Assembly: GCA_017852075.1 (NCBI GenBank)
Contig: JAFMLQ010000008.1
Span: 1 to 54,121, forward strand
Length of the DNA: 54,121 nucleotides
Direction of reading: 5' to 3'
Source of the DNA: Flavobacteriaceae bacterium
Lineage (GTDB): Bacteria > Bacteroidota > Bacteroidia > Flavobacteriales > Flavobacteriaceae
Shown: positions 1 through 8,890 of the stretch, in pieces
How positions within the stretch are numbered: the stretch's first letter is position 1
How the letters are laid out: each line of letters opens with the position of its first letter
The notes under the pieces: generated by a model
What the model saw: the letters and a program-made list of their open reading frames with translations, nothing else
Database searches by the model: none
Told to the model about the DNA's origin: nothing
Translations under genes and position numbers: made by a program

Positions 1-25
1 CTGGAGGTACCACTTTAAACTACTT

Positions 26-60
26 AAACCCTTAATTCCACTAAATTCAAGGGTTTTTTT
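26..60 (+). terminator. Intrinsic terminator of a plus-strand unit lying left of the window
   Basis: AAACCCTT (26-33) pairs with AAGGGTTT (49-56), and the inner AATT segments can extend the stem. A run of seven T follows (54-60). The transcript it ends lies mostly outside the window. Bases 1-25 show no readable gene; they could be the 3' tail of an RNA or coding gene, but this cannot be decided here. Confidence 0.7.
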
Positions 61-140
61 ATTGATAATGTGAAATGCTGGATCTGAAATTCCCTTCACT
101 GACGAGAAAAGAATTGAACCCAGAACACCTCTTGAATTTT

Positions 141-161
141 AAAAAGACTCCATTGGGAGTT
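141..161 (-). terminator. Intrinsic terminator downstream of rmuC
   Basis: Read on the minus strand, ACTCC, loop CAAT, GGAGT is followed by CTTTTT. In plus coordinates the arms are 147-151 and 156-160 and the T-tract is 141-145. It sits about 40 bases past the rmuC stop, so it is the natural end of the rmuC transcript, and it converges with the terminator at 26-60. Confidence 0.6.
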
Positions 162-202
162 CTCCATGTCAAAGAATTTTAATCCACAACGAACCCAATT
201 CT

Positions 203-1501
203 TTACGATTCCTCTTCCTTATTAAGGTCTATAAGTTTCGGTGTATCCTCTTCCGTTTTAGGTACCTCCAGTTGTTCCACGTTTTTTAATTTAGACTGCA
301 TCATACGTGTTCGGGTGCCTACGAGATTCTCAATTTCTTTGTTAGCTTCGTTAATTTTCTTTTGAGCTTTTTCCAACACTCCTCCAAAGGAGTTGAACTC
401 TTTTTTTACAGCTGCCAACACATTCCAAACTTCACTACTTCGCCTTTGAATGGCTAGAGTTTTAAAGCCCATCTGAAGACTGTTTAGCATAGCGGCTAAA
501 GTCGTTGGTCCTGTAACTACGATTTTAAATTCACGCTGTAACATCGCTATCATATCAGGCTGACGGATAACCTCGGCGAACAAGCCTTCTATGGGTAAAA
601 ACATAATTCCAAAATCAGTAGTGTGGGGAGGATCAATATATTTGAGTGAAATCTCTTTAGCGAATTTTTTCACTGCTTGCAACAAGGCCTTTTTAGATAG
701 TTCAACAGCAATAGCATCTCCAGCCTCATAGGCATTCTGAAGACGTACATAATCCTCTTGAGGAAACTTGGCGTCTATAGGCAAGAAAACAGGTTCGTCG
801 CTTTTCCCGCGGCCTGGGAGCTTAATCGCAAATTCAACAAGTGCATCGGATCCCTTTTTGGTTTTGACATTAGTTGCGTATTGGTCAGGTGCCATGATTT
901 CTTCCAAAATATTCCCCAATTGTATTTCTCCCAGTACGCCTCGTGTTTTGACATTACTCAAGACTTTCTTTAAATCCCCTACACCCGAAGCGATGTTTTG
1001 CATTTCTCCCAATCCTTTTTGAACCACCATTAACTGTTTGGTTACCATTTCAAAAGATTTCCCTAATCGCTCCTCTAGAGTTTTGTGTAATTTTTCATCT
1101 ACCGTTTCACGCATACGCTCCAATCGCAATTCGGTCGTTTTGATCATTTCATCTTGTTTCAGTTTCATTTGATCAAACTTTTCCTTTTGAACGGTATTGA
1201 AGGTTTCTACATTTTTAGAAAAACTTGCCTGAAAATCTTTAAGAGTTATACGCAACTCTTCCCGGTCGTCTTTTGCTTTCTTCAAAAGCGTTTCATTTAG
1301 ACGTTCAAAGCTATGAGTAAGTTCGTTCCGGTTTTCTTGTAAATTTTTAGAAAGCTCTTCTCGGTTTGTCAAAAACTCTTTTTGAAACTGAGCTCGCAAA
1401 ATCTCTTCCAAGTCTTTACTCTCCCCCGCTTTAGACTTTAGAATTAAAAAAATCAAAAGAATTAAACTTAAGAGTGATAAAATCAAGGACAGATATTCCA
1501 T
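203..1501 (-). CDS. rmuC: DNA recombination protein RmuC homologue
   Basis: This is a 432-residue RmuC-family protein. An N-terminal membrane anchor (about residues 4-22) is followed by a long charged coiled coil (about 25-190) and the globular RmuC domain (about 190-390) with the family segments GVLGEIQLGNILEEI and FLPIDAKFPQEDY. RmuC was defined in E. coli as a factor limiting certain genome rearrangements; the domain belongs to the PD-(D/E)XK nuclease-like group, but its biochemical role is unsettled. The start is ATG. The PhoD-like gene ends only 50 bases upstream on the same strand, so the two may be co-transcribed. The C-terminal tail is acidic. Family assignment is firm; molecular function is not. 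Confidence 0.93.
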   Translation of the reverse strand: MEYLSLILSLLSLILLIFLILKSKAGESKDLEEILRAQFQKEFLTNREELSKNLQENRNELTHSFERLNETLLKKAKDDREELRITLKDFQASFSKNVETFNTVQKEKFDQMKLKQDEMIKTTELRLERMRETVDEKLHKTLEERLGKSFEMVTKQLMVVQKGLGEMQNIASGVGDLKKVLSNVKTRGVLGEIQLGNILEEIMAPDQYATNVKTKKGSDALVEFAIKLPGRGKSDEPVFLPIDAKFPQEDYVRLQNAYEAGDAIAVELSKKALLQAVKKFAKEISLKYIDPPHTTDFGIMFLPIEGLFAEVIRQPDMIAMLQREFKIVVTGPTTLAAMLNSLQMGFKTLAIQRRSSEVWNVLAAVKKEFNSFGGVLEKAQKKINEANKEIENLVGTRTRMMQSKLKNVEQLEVPKTEEDTPKLIDLNKEEES

Positions 1502-1551
1502 AAAAAATGACTTTGAACGCTAAAATTAAAGAAAGTCTAAAGAACTCTGAG

Positions 1552-2553
1552 TTATTGTATGGGAATGTTTTTTTGAAATTGAATTTTTCCACCTTCGTCG
1601 TGTATTTGAAGCGTGAAAATTCTTTTGTCCCAATCCCATCGAACGGTTCCAAAATTCAGATGCGTAATCAATGGACTTACTCTAAAAGGATTATGTTCTT
1701 CTTCCAAACTATCATAGGAGTGGGTCAAGCCACTAGAAGTGATATCGTAAAGTTTGTAGTCGGGAGCAATTTCTTTAGCTGACACTTCAGCAATGTGCCG
1801 ATCACCACTAAGGTAAACTGGATTTTTAATTTGATAACGTATGAGCAAATCAAAAAAGCGTTGTTGAGCATTCGGAAAATTCGACCACTTTTCATAAGGA
1901 TGCTCTGAGGAAAGCAACTGAATGCCTCCGGCAAATAAATTTACAATAGCATCATTTCTTGCCAATTCTTTTTCCAACCAACTCCATTGTGCCTCACCCA
2001 GCAAACTGCCGTTATTTTTCATGTATCGCTGCTTCGGACTTGGATCAACTTCGTATTCTTCTTTAAAATAACGTACATCCAAAAGGTATAAACATACTTT
2101 TTCAGTTTTTTCACCAAAACAATAGCTCTGGTAGGCCCCTGACCTGGTTCGTGCAGGATGGCTTGAAGGAAGCTTTAAAAAATCAAACAATAAATCTCGA
2201 CTTTGTTGTTTTTTCTCAAATTGTGCACCTCCATCATTAGTGCCAAAATCATGATCATCCCAAACCCCAAAAATAGCTGCTTCTGTCTGCAGTTTTTTAT
2301 ATGCAGGAAGACTTTTTTGAAGTGCGTATTTCGAGGCAAGGTCTTCCATACTTTCCTCTTCAGTATATACAATATCGCCCAGCCACACCCAAGCATCCAT
2401 ATTTTGTTGAGCAATGGCATCCCATATTTTGGGATCTAAATCAGTCCGATTACAGGATCCGAAACCCAGTATTTGAATTGTATCAGGTGATTGAACATCT
2501 TGTGACCAAGTAAAGTGAATGCTAAAAAATAAAATCCAAAAAATCTTTTTCAT
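1552..2553 (-). CDS. PhoD-like alkaline phosphatase/phosphodiesterase, secreted
   Basis: This 333-residue protein starts with a signal peptide (about residues 1-18, hydrophobic stretch then TWSQD). The PhoD-type metallophosphatase motifs follow in order: GSCN near residue 32, WLGDIVY near 58-63, WDDHDFGTNDGG near 100 and LSGDRHIAE in the C-terminal third. PhoD enzymes hydrolyse phosphate mono- or diesters with Ca/Fe centres in the periplasm or outside the cell. It is shorter than classical PhoD (about 500 residues) and lacks the N-terminal beta domain, as in many Bacteroidota members annotated alkaline phosphatase D family. Substrate is unknown. Start ATG. A gap of about 115 bases separates it from the rimK-like gene upstream. 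Confidence 0.88.
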   Translation of the reverse strand: MKKIFWILFFSIHFTWSQDVQSPDTIQILGFGSCNRTDLDPKIWDAIAQQNMDAWVWLGDIVYTEEESMEDLASKYALQKSLPAYKKLQTEAAIFGVWDDHDFGTNDGGAQFEKKQQSRDLLFDFLKLPSSHPARTRSGAYQSYCFGEKTEKVCLYLLDVRYFKEEYEVDPSPKQRYMKNNGSLLGEAQWSWLEKELARNDAIVNLFAGGIQLLSSEHPYEKWSNFPNAQQRFFDLLIRYQIKNPVYLSGDRHIAEVSAKEIAPDYKLYDITSSGLTHSYDSLEEEHNPFRVSPLITHLNFGTVRWDWDKRIFTLQIHDEGGKIQFQKNIPIQ

Positions 2554-2669
2554 ATTTACGGAATTAACGCTTACCCATTTTACACAAGGCAGGAGAAGTG
2601 ATCCGCCAAAATAAAAAACCTCTCATAACTTTAAATAGTCCAAACAATAAAAAACCAAGGAGTAAAAGA

Positions 2670-4055
2670 CTATTGAGGTACTGGATTAAACTTTAACTTT
2701 TTCTCAATAGCCATTATCATCTCATTGGCTATATTTTTACCTGTAGCCGATTCGATCCCTTCCAACCCTGGGGAGGAATTGACTTCTAAAAGCAGAGGCC
2801 CTTTATTGGAACGGATAATATCTACCCCTGCTACAGCAAGGTTTAGGATTTTGGCTGCCTTCACCGCAAGTTTTCTTTCTTCAGCTGTTATTTTAACATT
2901 TTTTGCCGTTCCCCCTATATGGATATTGGATCTGAACTCTCCTTTGGGGGCAGTACGCTCTATTGAAGCCACTACCTTACCGTTAACCACAAAGCAACGC
3001 AGGTCTTTCCCAGAAGCTTCTTTGATAAACTCCTGAACTAAAATATTGGCTTGAAGACTTTTAAAAGCATTAATCACACTTTCGGCGGCCTTGTTGGTTT
3101 CCGCAGAAACGACTCCTTTTCCTTGAGCGCTTTGTAGTAGCTTGATAATCAGTGGAGCCCCTCCCACCATATCAATAAGGTCTTTGGTATCCAGTGGTGA
3201 TTTTGCAAAACCAGTAATGGGAATGTTGATTTTATTGGAAGTAAAAAGTTGACTTGAAAACAGCTTGTCTCTTGATTGAGAAATCGAGGTGTCGGAGTTT
3301 AAACAAAAGGCACCTATAGAATCAAATTGGCGCAACAAAGCACAACCGTAAAACGTCATACTGGGACGTATTCTAGGGATAATTGCATCAAGATCATTGA
3401 TTATGCTTCCTCCTCGATATCGAACTTCGGGGGTGTCGGCATCCAAACGCATATAGCACTGTTGAATGTTGTAAAAACGCATTTCATGTCCACGGGCTAT
3501 CCCAGCCTCCATCAGTCGCTTATTACTGTAAAGTGTACGATCTGTAGCCAATAAACCAATATTTAATCCTGACTTTCTATACACCAAATAGCTGTACATG
3601 GATTTCAACTCATCTTCATTATAATCTCCAAATTTGTATCTCGTGGACGGATTTACTAAAAATCGATCTTGCATAGCTTCCCTTCCCAAGAGCATTCTAA
3701 AATCCATTCCATCTCTATTGGCAAGAGTCAATTCAATTTCAAAAGTGTTTTCACCTATAGAGACTGGTACTTGAATCACAAAACGTTTTTCAGATATTCC
3801 TGACGAACTCCTAACCATTCTGGTGTCTATAATTTTAGATTCGCATTGAATTGAAAAACTCAAATTATCTTGCAACGGATTGACTTCAAAAGAAACCCAA
3901 GATTCACCTCCCCGTTTGAAACGACGGATGTGAGTTGCTTGAATTGAAGATGTTTTTGCTCCCGAGTCAATTCGTGCTTTAATTGCAGGTATTTTTAAGG
4001 TTTCAAAACTGCACCACTCAGCACTCCCAATTATTGTTTGTTTTAATGGATCCAC
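2670..4055 (-). CDS. rimK: Fusion: RimB-like retropepsin domain plus RimK-type glutamate ligase
   Basis: The 461 residues contain two modules. Residues about 6-150 match the ATP-dependent zinc protease/RimB family (PF05618), a retropepsin-like fold with the active-site-like motif DSGAKTSS at 30-37. Residues about 163-455 form a RimK-type ATP-grasp ligase (pre-ATP-grasp start NIGLLATDRTLYSN, C-terminal LLEVNSSPGLEGIE with metal-binding Glu/Asn). In E. coli RimK adds glutamates to the C-terminus of ribosomal protein bS6, and RimB is a separate protein reported to modulate it. Here they are one chain. The start is GTG, five bases after the stop of the upstream BNR gene, so the pair are probably one transcript. 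Substrate could be bS6 or another peptide; only the domain composition is certain. Confidence 0.85.
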   Translation of the reverse strand: MDPLKQTIIGSAEWCSFETLKIPAIKARIDSGAKTSSIQATHIRRFKRGGESWVSFEVNPLQDNLSFSIQCESKIIDTRMVRSSSGISEKRFVIQVPVSIGENTFEIELTLANRDGMDFRMLLGREAMQDRFLVNPSTRYKFGDYNEDELKSMYSYLVYRKSGLNIGLLATDRTLYSNKRLMEAGIARGHEMRFYNIQQCYMRLDADTPEVRYRGGSIINDLDAIIPRIRPSMTFYGCALLRQFDSIGAFCLNSDTSISQSRDKLFSSQLFTSNKINIPITGFAKSPLDTKDLIDMVGGAPLIIKLLQSAQGKGVVSAETNKAAESVINAFKSLQANILVQEFIKEASGKDLRCFVVNGKVVASIERTAPKGEFRSNIHIGGTAKNVKITAEERKLAVKAAKILNLAVAGVDIIRSNKGPLLLEVNSSPGLEGIESATGKNIANEMIMAIEKKLKFNPVPQ

Positions 4056-4060
4056 AAATT

Positions 4061-7000
4061 TTAATTTATCTGTTCAGAAAAAATCAGAACAGGCACCTCA
4101 GCAGACTTAAATTCGCTTTCAAAGGTCTGAAAATCTTGTTCAATTATCTTGTTTAATTTGGCTCTTTGTGTCCTCCACTCTTTATTGAGATCTTGATGAC
4201 GATCCAGTGCACCCTGTGTTACTTTGGGATCTTCAGAATCTACAAAGTCTTTGAGATACATCCATTCTGCATTGAGTTTATTATGGAAATTGATCACATC
4301 CTGAAACGTCTTTTGATCCGGCTGAATCAAACCTTTTTCCCAGGTTTTTAGCTTCTGATCAATAGATTCTGCTTTTTCTAATAATGATTTATAATCTTCT
4401 TGTCCCTCCAGAATCTGAATATAGTGTTGCAGTTGTTTTTGGACTTTTCGCATCGCTGAAACTGAATGGTGCACATTTTTAATGCCTTCTTCAATTTGTG
4501 ATAAAAGTTGTTGTTGAGTTTCAAAATCTGCAGAGGTGGTTGAAAGGTTGGGATTAGGCATTACGCTTAGGGGCACCTCTTTTTCTATATTGTTATACTT
4601 CAATCGTGCTTTGTAATTTCCTGGTGCAACCCGAGTTCCAGCATAGTTTCCGTACACAAAAACTCCCTCTACACTAGGCAGCGGAGCTCTTCGTAAGTCC
4701 CAATGAAAACGATTAAACCCTTCTTTTTTTGTAAGTAGTTTTTCAGGACTTGGCCCTCCAGGCCAAGACTTTTGTTTTGTTTCCTTTTTAGAAGTGTAAG
4801 TGCGGATTACCTCTGTCCCCTCTAAAATTTCAATCGTTACATCTAGGGAATCTGTAACTTTTGGTATATAGTAGTCTAGTATTACACCTTCTAAAGGATT
4901 AGTCCCTTGATTACTGTTTTTGGGAGTGTTTCCAGAGAAGATTCGATACGCAGGTTTTGGAGTTACTAGATGTAATCCTGCCACTTCTTTTTGTTCTTGA
5001 ATGGGACTAAGATCATCTAAAATCCAAAAGGCACGACCCGCTGTAGCAGCAATCAAATCGTTGTCTTGAATGAACAAATCATTGATCGGAACTACGGGCA
5101 AGTTGTTTTGAAATGTTTCCCATTGAGCACCATCAGTGTAAGAGATATAAAAACCGGTTTCTGTTCCTGCATACAATAATCCTGGAACTTTAGGGTCAGC
5201 CCTTACTACGCGAGCAAAGGTGTGCGCACCTGAAATGCCTTCCGTAATTAATTCCCAATTTGCCCCAAAATCCTTTGTTCTATAAATATAAGGTGTTAAA
5301 TCCATGAACTTATAACGCATCAAAGTAATGTAAGCTGTTTCTGCATCATGGGGAGACACTTCAATACTATTTATGATTCCTTCCTCTAGACCGTTGGGGG
5401 TTACGTTTTTCCAAGTTTTACCTCCATCTTGCGTAATGTGGATCAAACCATCATCACTCCCTGCCCAAAGCACCTCAGGATCGTGTGGTGAAGTCGCTAA
5501 ACTCATTAACGTATTGTAATTTTCACCTCCAGCAGCTTCGTTAGTAAAAGGAGTCCCTCCAGGAATTTGCTGTGCTACATTATTTCGGGTTAAATCAGGA
5601 CTAATTACCTCCCAATCAATTCCTCCATTCTGTGTTTTAAAAACAACATTCCCTGCATGATAGATGGTATTGGGGTCTGAAGGGGCACTTAATATAGGAG
5701 CATTCCAATTAAAACGGTATTTAAATTCCTTAGGTAGATTTCCCAATGCGAGTTCAGGATATTCCTTTATTGCTTTTCCTGATTGGGTAGCGCGATGCCA
5801 ACGCTCTATGATACCTTGATAACACCCTCCATACACAACTTCAGGATTTTTAGGGTCAAATGCAAGGAAGGCGCTTTCACAACCCGCAACTGAATACCAA
5901 TCTTTCCAGTCAATCCCACTATCGCTGTCGCGACTTTTAATTCCAATGGCAGAGTTGTCTTGCTGTCCTCCATACACATGATAGGGTACTTGAGCATCCG
6001 CAATAACACGATAAAATTGGGATGTAGGCTGATTTTGCTGGGTACTCCAGCTTTGCCCTCCATTTAACGAAACGTTGGCTCCTCCGTCGTTGGAGTTGAT
6101 CATCAACTGATTGTTGTTTGGATGAATCCACAGATGATGATTGTCTCCGTGAGGTGTGGCCATTCGCTGAAAGGTGTTCCCTCCATCAATAGATTTTAAA
6201 GCAGGTGCATTCAGAACATAGACCTTATTTTCATCCTGAGGATCGGCAAATATTTCCATATAGTACCAAGAGCGAGTTACGGCAATTCTATCTTTATTTA
6301 CTTGTTTCCATGTGGATCCGCTGTCATCTGAACGATAAACTCCAGATTTTGCTCCTTCCGCTTCCAAATTAATAAAGACCCTTTTTGAATTTGCTCTTGA
6401 AACTGAAATCCCTGCTTTTCCAATGACTTCGGGTAGGCCTTTTTCCAAACGTGTCCAATTTGCACCTCCATTAGTAGTTTTATAAATTCCTGAATCGGGT
6501 CCTCCAGAGCGCATTTGCCAAGGAGTTCTTTTGTGATCCCACATAGCGGCATAAAGAATTCTGGGATTGTTCATGTCCATACTCAAGGAAGCAGCCCCTA
6601 CAAGTTCATTGACATAAAGGACTTTTTGCCAGGTTTTACCACCGTCTTCGGTTTTATAGACCCCACGTTCTTTATTGGGTCCATACTGAGCTCCTTGAAC
6701 AGCCACATAAAATATATCTGGGTTGGTTGGATGAATTTGAATATTAGCAATATGTCTGGATTGTTCTAAACCAATGTGCTTCCATGTGGCACCTGCGTCC
6801 TCAGACTTATATACCCCATCACCCATTGAAGTCATGACACCACGAGCCGCATGTTCTCCCATCCCGACCACAACTACATTGGGGTCACTTTCGGAAACAG
6901 CAATGGCACCTACTGTACCTGTTTTAAAATAACCATCAGATATATTCTTCCATTGGATTCCATAGTCTTCTGTTTTCCAAACTCCTCCTCCAGTGCTACC

Positions 7001-7204
7001 CATGTAAAATACATTAGATTCTTTTACAACGCCAGTAGAAGCCACACTTCTTCCTCCTCTAAAAGGGCCTATATTTCTCCAACTTAGGTTGTTGTATGTT
7101 AAAGAGGTTGTGGTTTCTTTATTCTTTGCTTTTCTCTTTTTTTGACTGAAAGTGACTGTGGAGCTCAACAAAAATAAAAGCACCATAGGGAAAGTAATTC
7201 TCAT
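4061..7204 (-). CDS. Secreted BNR/VPS10-type beta-propeller protein
   Basis: This 1047-residue protein has a clear signal peptide (residues 1-20, ending SSTVTFSQ). The N-terminal two thirds are a long series of BNR/Asp-box-like repeats (patterns such as KTEDYG, KSEDAGATWKHIG, KTTNGGANWTRL, RSDDSGSTWKQV), beginning with WRNIGPFRGGRS. This is the architecture of the secreted VPS10/sortilin-like or glycosyl-hydrolase-annotated proteins widespread in Bacteroidota. The C-terminal third has a beta domain (about 780-880) and an alpha-helical segment (about 900-1020). Catalytic residues of sialidases cannot be assigned, so calling it a glycosidase would be unsafe; a role in binding or processing extracellular polymer or peptide is plausible. 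Start ATG. The RimB-RimK fusion follows after five bases. Confidence 0.85.
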   Translation of the reverse strand: MRITFPMVLLFLLSSTVTFSQKKRKAKNKETTTSLTYNNLSWRNIGPFRGGRSVASTGVVKESNVFYMGSTGGGVWKTEDYGIQWKNISDGYFKTGTVGAIAVSESDPNVVVVGMGEHAARGVMTSMGDGVYKSEDAGATWKHIGLEQSRHIANIQIHPTNPDIFYVAVQGAQYGPNKERGVYKTEDGGKTWQKVLYVNELVGAASLSMDMNNPRILYAAMWDHKRTPWQMRSGGPDSGIYKTTNGGANWTRLEKGLPEVIGKAGISVSRANSKRVFINLEAEGAKSGVYRSDDSGSTWKQVNKDRIAVTRSWYYMEIFADPQDENKVYVLNAPALKSIDGGNTFQRMATPHGDNHHLWIHPNNNQLMINSNDGGANVSLNGGQSWSTQQNQPTSQFYRVIADAQVPYHVYGGQQDNSAIGIKSRDSDSGIDWKDWYSVAGCESAFLAFDPKNPEVVYGGCYQGIIERWHRATQSGKAIKEYPELALGNLPKEFKYRFNWNAPILSAPSDPNTIYHAGNVVFKTQNGGIDWEVISPDLTRNNVAQQIPGGTPFTNEAAGGENYNTLMSLATSPHDPEVLWAGSDDGLIHITQDGGKTWKNVTPNGLEEGIINSIEVSPHDAETAYITLMRYKFMDLTPYIYRTKDFGANWELITEGISGAHTFARVVRADPKVPGLLYAGTETGFYISYTDGAQWETFQNNLPVVPINDLFIQDNDLIAATAGRAFWILDDLSPIQEQKEVAGLHLVTPKPAYRIFSGNTPKNSNQGTNPLEGVILDYYIPKVTDSLDVTIEILEGTEVIRTYTSKKETKQKSWPGGPSPEKLLTKKEGFNRFHWDLRRAPLPSVEGVFVYGNYAGTRVAPGNYKARLKYNNIEKEVPLSVMPNPNLSTTSADFETQQQLLSQIEEGIKNVHHSVSAMRKVQKQLQHYIQILEGQEDYKSLLEKAESIDQKLKTWEKGLIQPDQKTFQDVINFHNKLNAEWMYLKDFVDSEDPKVTQGALDRHQDLNKEWRTQRAKLNKIIEQDFQTFESEFKSAEVPVLIFSEQIN

Positions 7205-7285
7205 AAGTTCAAGTTGAAGGTTGTAATTTTAAAATTTATTCTCACAATTTAGGGAAATATTAGAAAGCGGATGAAAAAAGAAACA

Positions 7286-8101
7286 TTATTCCACATTAAG
7301 TCGAGCCCGAAAAAGTCTAGGTCTATTTTTTCCCTCATCCTCAGAACTCAACCAATATTCCTCTTTCGAAATAATCTTGACCGCTTCTATCTGAGCTGGT
7401 TTAATAGGAATCAAATACTTTTGAAGTTCTAGATTATCATACCCGTTTTTTCTAAAATTAGGTATTGTGTAAAAAAATTGATCTCCTTCGAAATTGTATC
7501 CAGTCATAACCATTAAATCATCTTCTGCACTATAATCTGCAGCGGTGACTAAAGATTGAGTGTCCAGTACAGCTCTGGGTGTAAGGGTATAGTTTCCTGC
7601 TATCTTAGGGAAGGTGTAAATTTCAGACTGAAGGGTTTTTCTGTTTTTAGAAAACAAGTGCAATTGATCGCCCACTACTGCAAGTGCTTCTGCATCAAAT
7701 TCATTTCGAGAGGTTTTAACAAAGGAGGTTTGAGCTTTGTAACGTATCGAAATGGTGCCTTGATGAAAAAAATGACGATCTAAAATATAAATTTTCAGAT
7801 CTTCACGAGTCGCATAATTATTTCCTGTATCGGCTACATAAAAGTAGTCGGAATCTGCAGCGATATCTTCCCAATCTTTATGTGTTAACTCGTTGAGTTC
7901 TATTTCCATTATTTTTTCTCCCTTTTGGCTGAGTATATAAAGCTTGGGTTTGTCACCAGAGTCATTGTGAGTGACCAAATAATCTCCAAAAACTTCAAGA
8001 CCCGAAGTTTCATTTGTGGATTTTGGTAGCCAAGTGGTTTCTAAAGAAATTTGAGCCGAGCCAAAAAAAGAAAGGAAAAGAAAAGCTGTAAATACTCTCA
8101 T
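7286..8101 (-). CDS. Secreted propeller-like protein of unknown function
   Basis: A 271-residue exported protein. The open frame extends to 8155, but I place the start at the ATG at 8101 because it gives an N-terminal signal peptide directly (MRVFTAFLFLSFFGSAQ); the longer version adds 18 residues in front. The body is rich in short beta strands with recurring D-x-G/N turns (HNDSGDKPKLY, VADTGNNYATRED, FDAEALAVVGDQLHLFSKN), resembling six-bladed propellers of the esterase-like phytase/SdiA-regulated type. No catalytic site is recognisable. The neighbour is the BNR propeller gene on the same strand, about 80 bases downstream. The function is unknown. Confidence 0.75.
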   Translation of the reverse strand: MRVFTAFLFLSFFGSAQISLETTWLPKSTNETSGLEVFGDYLVTHNDSGDKPKLYILSQKGEKIMEIELNELTHKDWEDIAADSDYFYVADTGNNYATREDLKIYILDRHFFHQGTISIRYKAQTSFVKTSRNEFDAEALAVVGDQLHLFSKNRKTLQSEIYTFPKIAGNYTLTPRAVLDTQSLVTAADYSAEDDLMVMTGYNFEGDQFFYTIPNFRKNGYDNLELQKYLIPIKPAQIEAVKIISKEEYWLSSEDEGKNRPRLFRARLNVE

Positions 8102-8215
8102 GATTGATTCTATTTTTTGCAAGATACCCAATAAATATATTCGTAAAAGACCCATTAATTTTTATAACCTAAAATTAATCCCGTATTTTGAATCTGGTTC
8201 ATTTCAATTTTAACT

Positions 8216-8890
8216 ATGAAAAAAAATCGATTCTATATTTATGGGCTTATATTAATTTGTTTTGCCGCATGTGATAAAGACACTATACGTCAGAGTTATC
8301 TGGCGCTAGGTGACAGTTATACCATAGGAGAAAGCGTTGCAGAAAATCTGCGTTGGCCTGTACAATTAGTAGACTCTTTAGCTCAAAAAAATTTGTTTTT
8401 AGAGACCCCAAAAATCATTGCACAAACGGGCTGGACTACGGATGAATTAAAAAATGGAATTGATAATTCCAGCTTAAATTATCCTTATGATTGGGTTTCT
8501 TTGTTGATAGGAGTCAACAATCAATACCGTGGTAGAAACATTGATGAATTCCGAGAACAATTTGAAATTTTACTTTCCGAAGCAATTGCCTACAGTGGTA
8601 ATCGAAAAGAGCGAGTGTTTGTTGTATCTATACCCGACTGGGGTGTGATGCCTTTTGCTGAAGGACGAGACCGAGCACAGATCGCCACAGAAATTGATAA
8701 TTTTAATCAGGTGATTTACGAAATTTGCGCCATTCAGGAAATTGAATTTATTGATATAACCCCCCTGTCCAGAGCAATTGATATCCATCCCGATTGGGTC
8801 GCCAAAGATGGTCTTCATCCAAGTGGAAAACAATATTCGGCCTGGGTTCAAGAAATCATTCCATTCTTTTTAAATTCAAAATATGAGTGA
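8216..8890 (+). CDS. SGNH/GDSL hydrolase lipoprotein
   Basis: A 224-residue SGNH hydrolase. The N-terminus is a lipoprotein signal with lipobox FAAC (Cys19). Block I is ALGDSYTIGES with nucleophile Ser34; an Asn in LIGVNNQYRG matches block III; and DGLHPSGKQY near the C-terminus holds the Asp-x-x-His pair of block V. Such enzymes are esterases, lipases or deacetylases acting on small esters or sugars; the substrate cannot be read. Its last 8 bases overlap the start of the kynureninase gene, implying translational coupling, although no biochemical link is obvious (an N-formylkynurenine hydrolase role would be speculative). Confidence 0.87.
   Translation: MKKNRFYIYGLILICFAACDKDTIRQSYLALGDSYTIGESVAENLRWPVQLVDSLAQKNLFLETPKIIAQTGWTTDELKNGIDNSSLNYPYDWVSLLIGVNNQYRGRNIDEFREQFEILLSEAIAYSGNRKERVFVVSIPDWGVMPFAEGRDRAQIATEIDNFNQVIYEICAIQEIEFIDITPLSRAIDIHPDWVAKDGLHPSGKQYSAWVQEIIPFFLNSKYE

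Noticed and set aside
95-175. T-loop-like sequence on the minus strand (GGGTTCAATTC) suggesting a tRNA
   Set aside because: The flanking bases do not form the T stem, and no anticodon, D or acceptor arms can be built. The nearby hairpin fits the rmuC terminator better.
1-273. 11-base inverted match ctggaggtacc (1-11) and ggtacctccag (263-273)
   Set aside because: One copy lies inside rmuC, the distance is large and no mobile element lies between them; likely chance.
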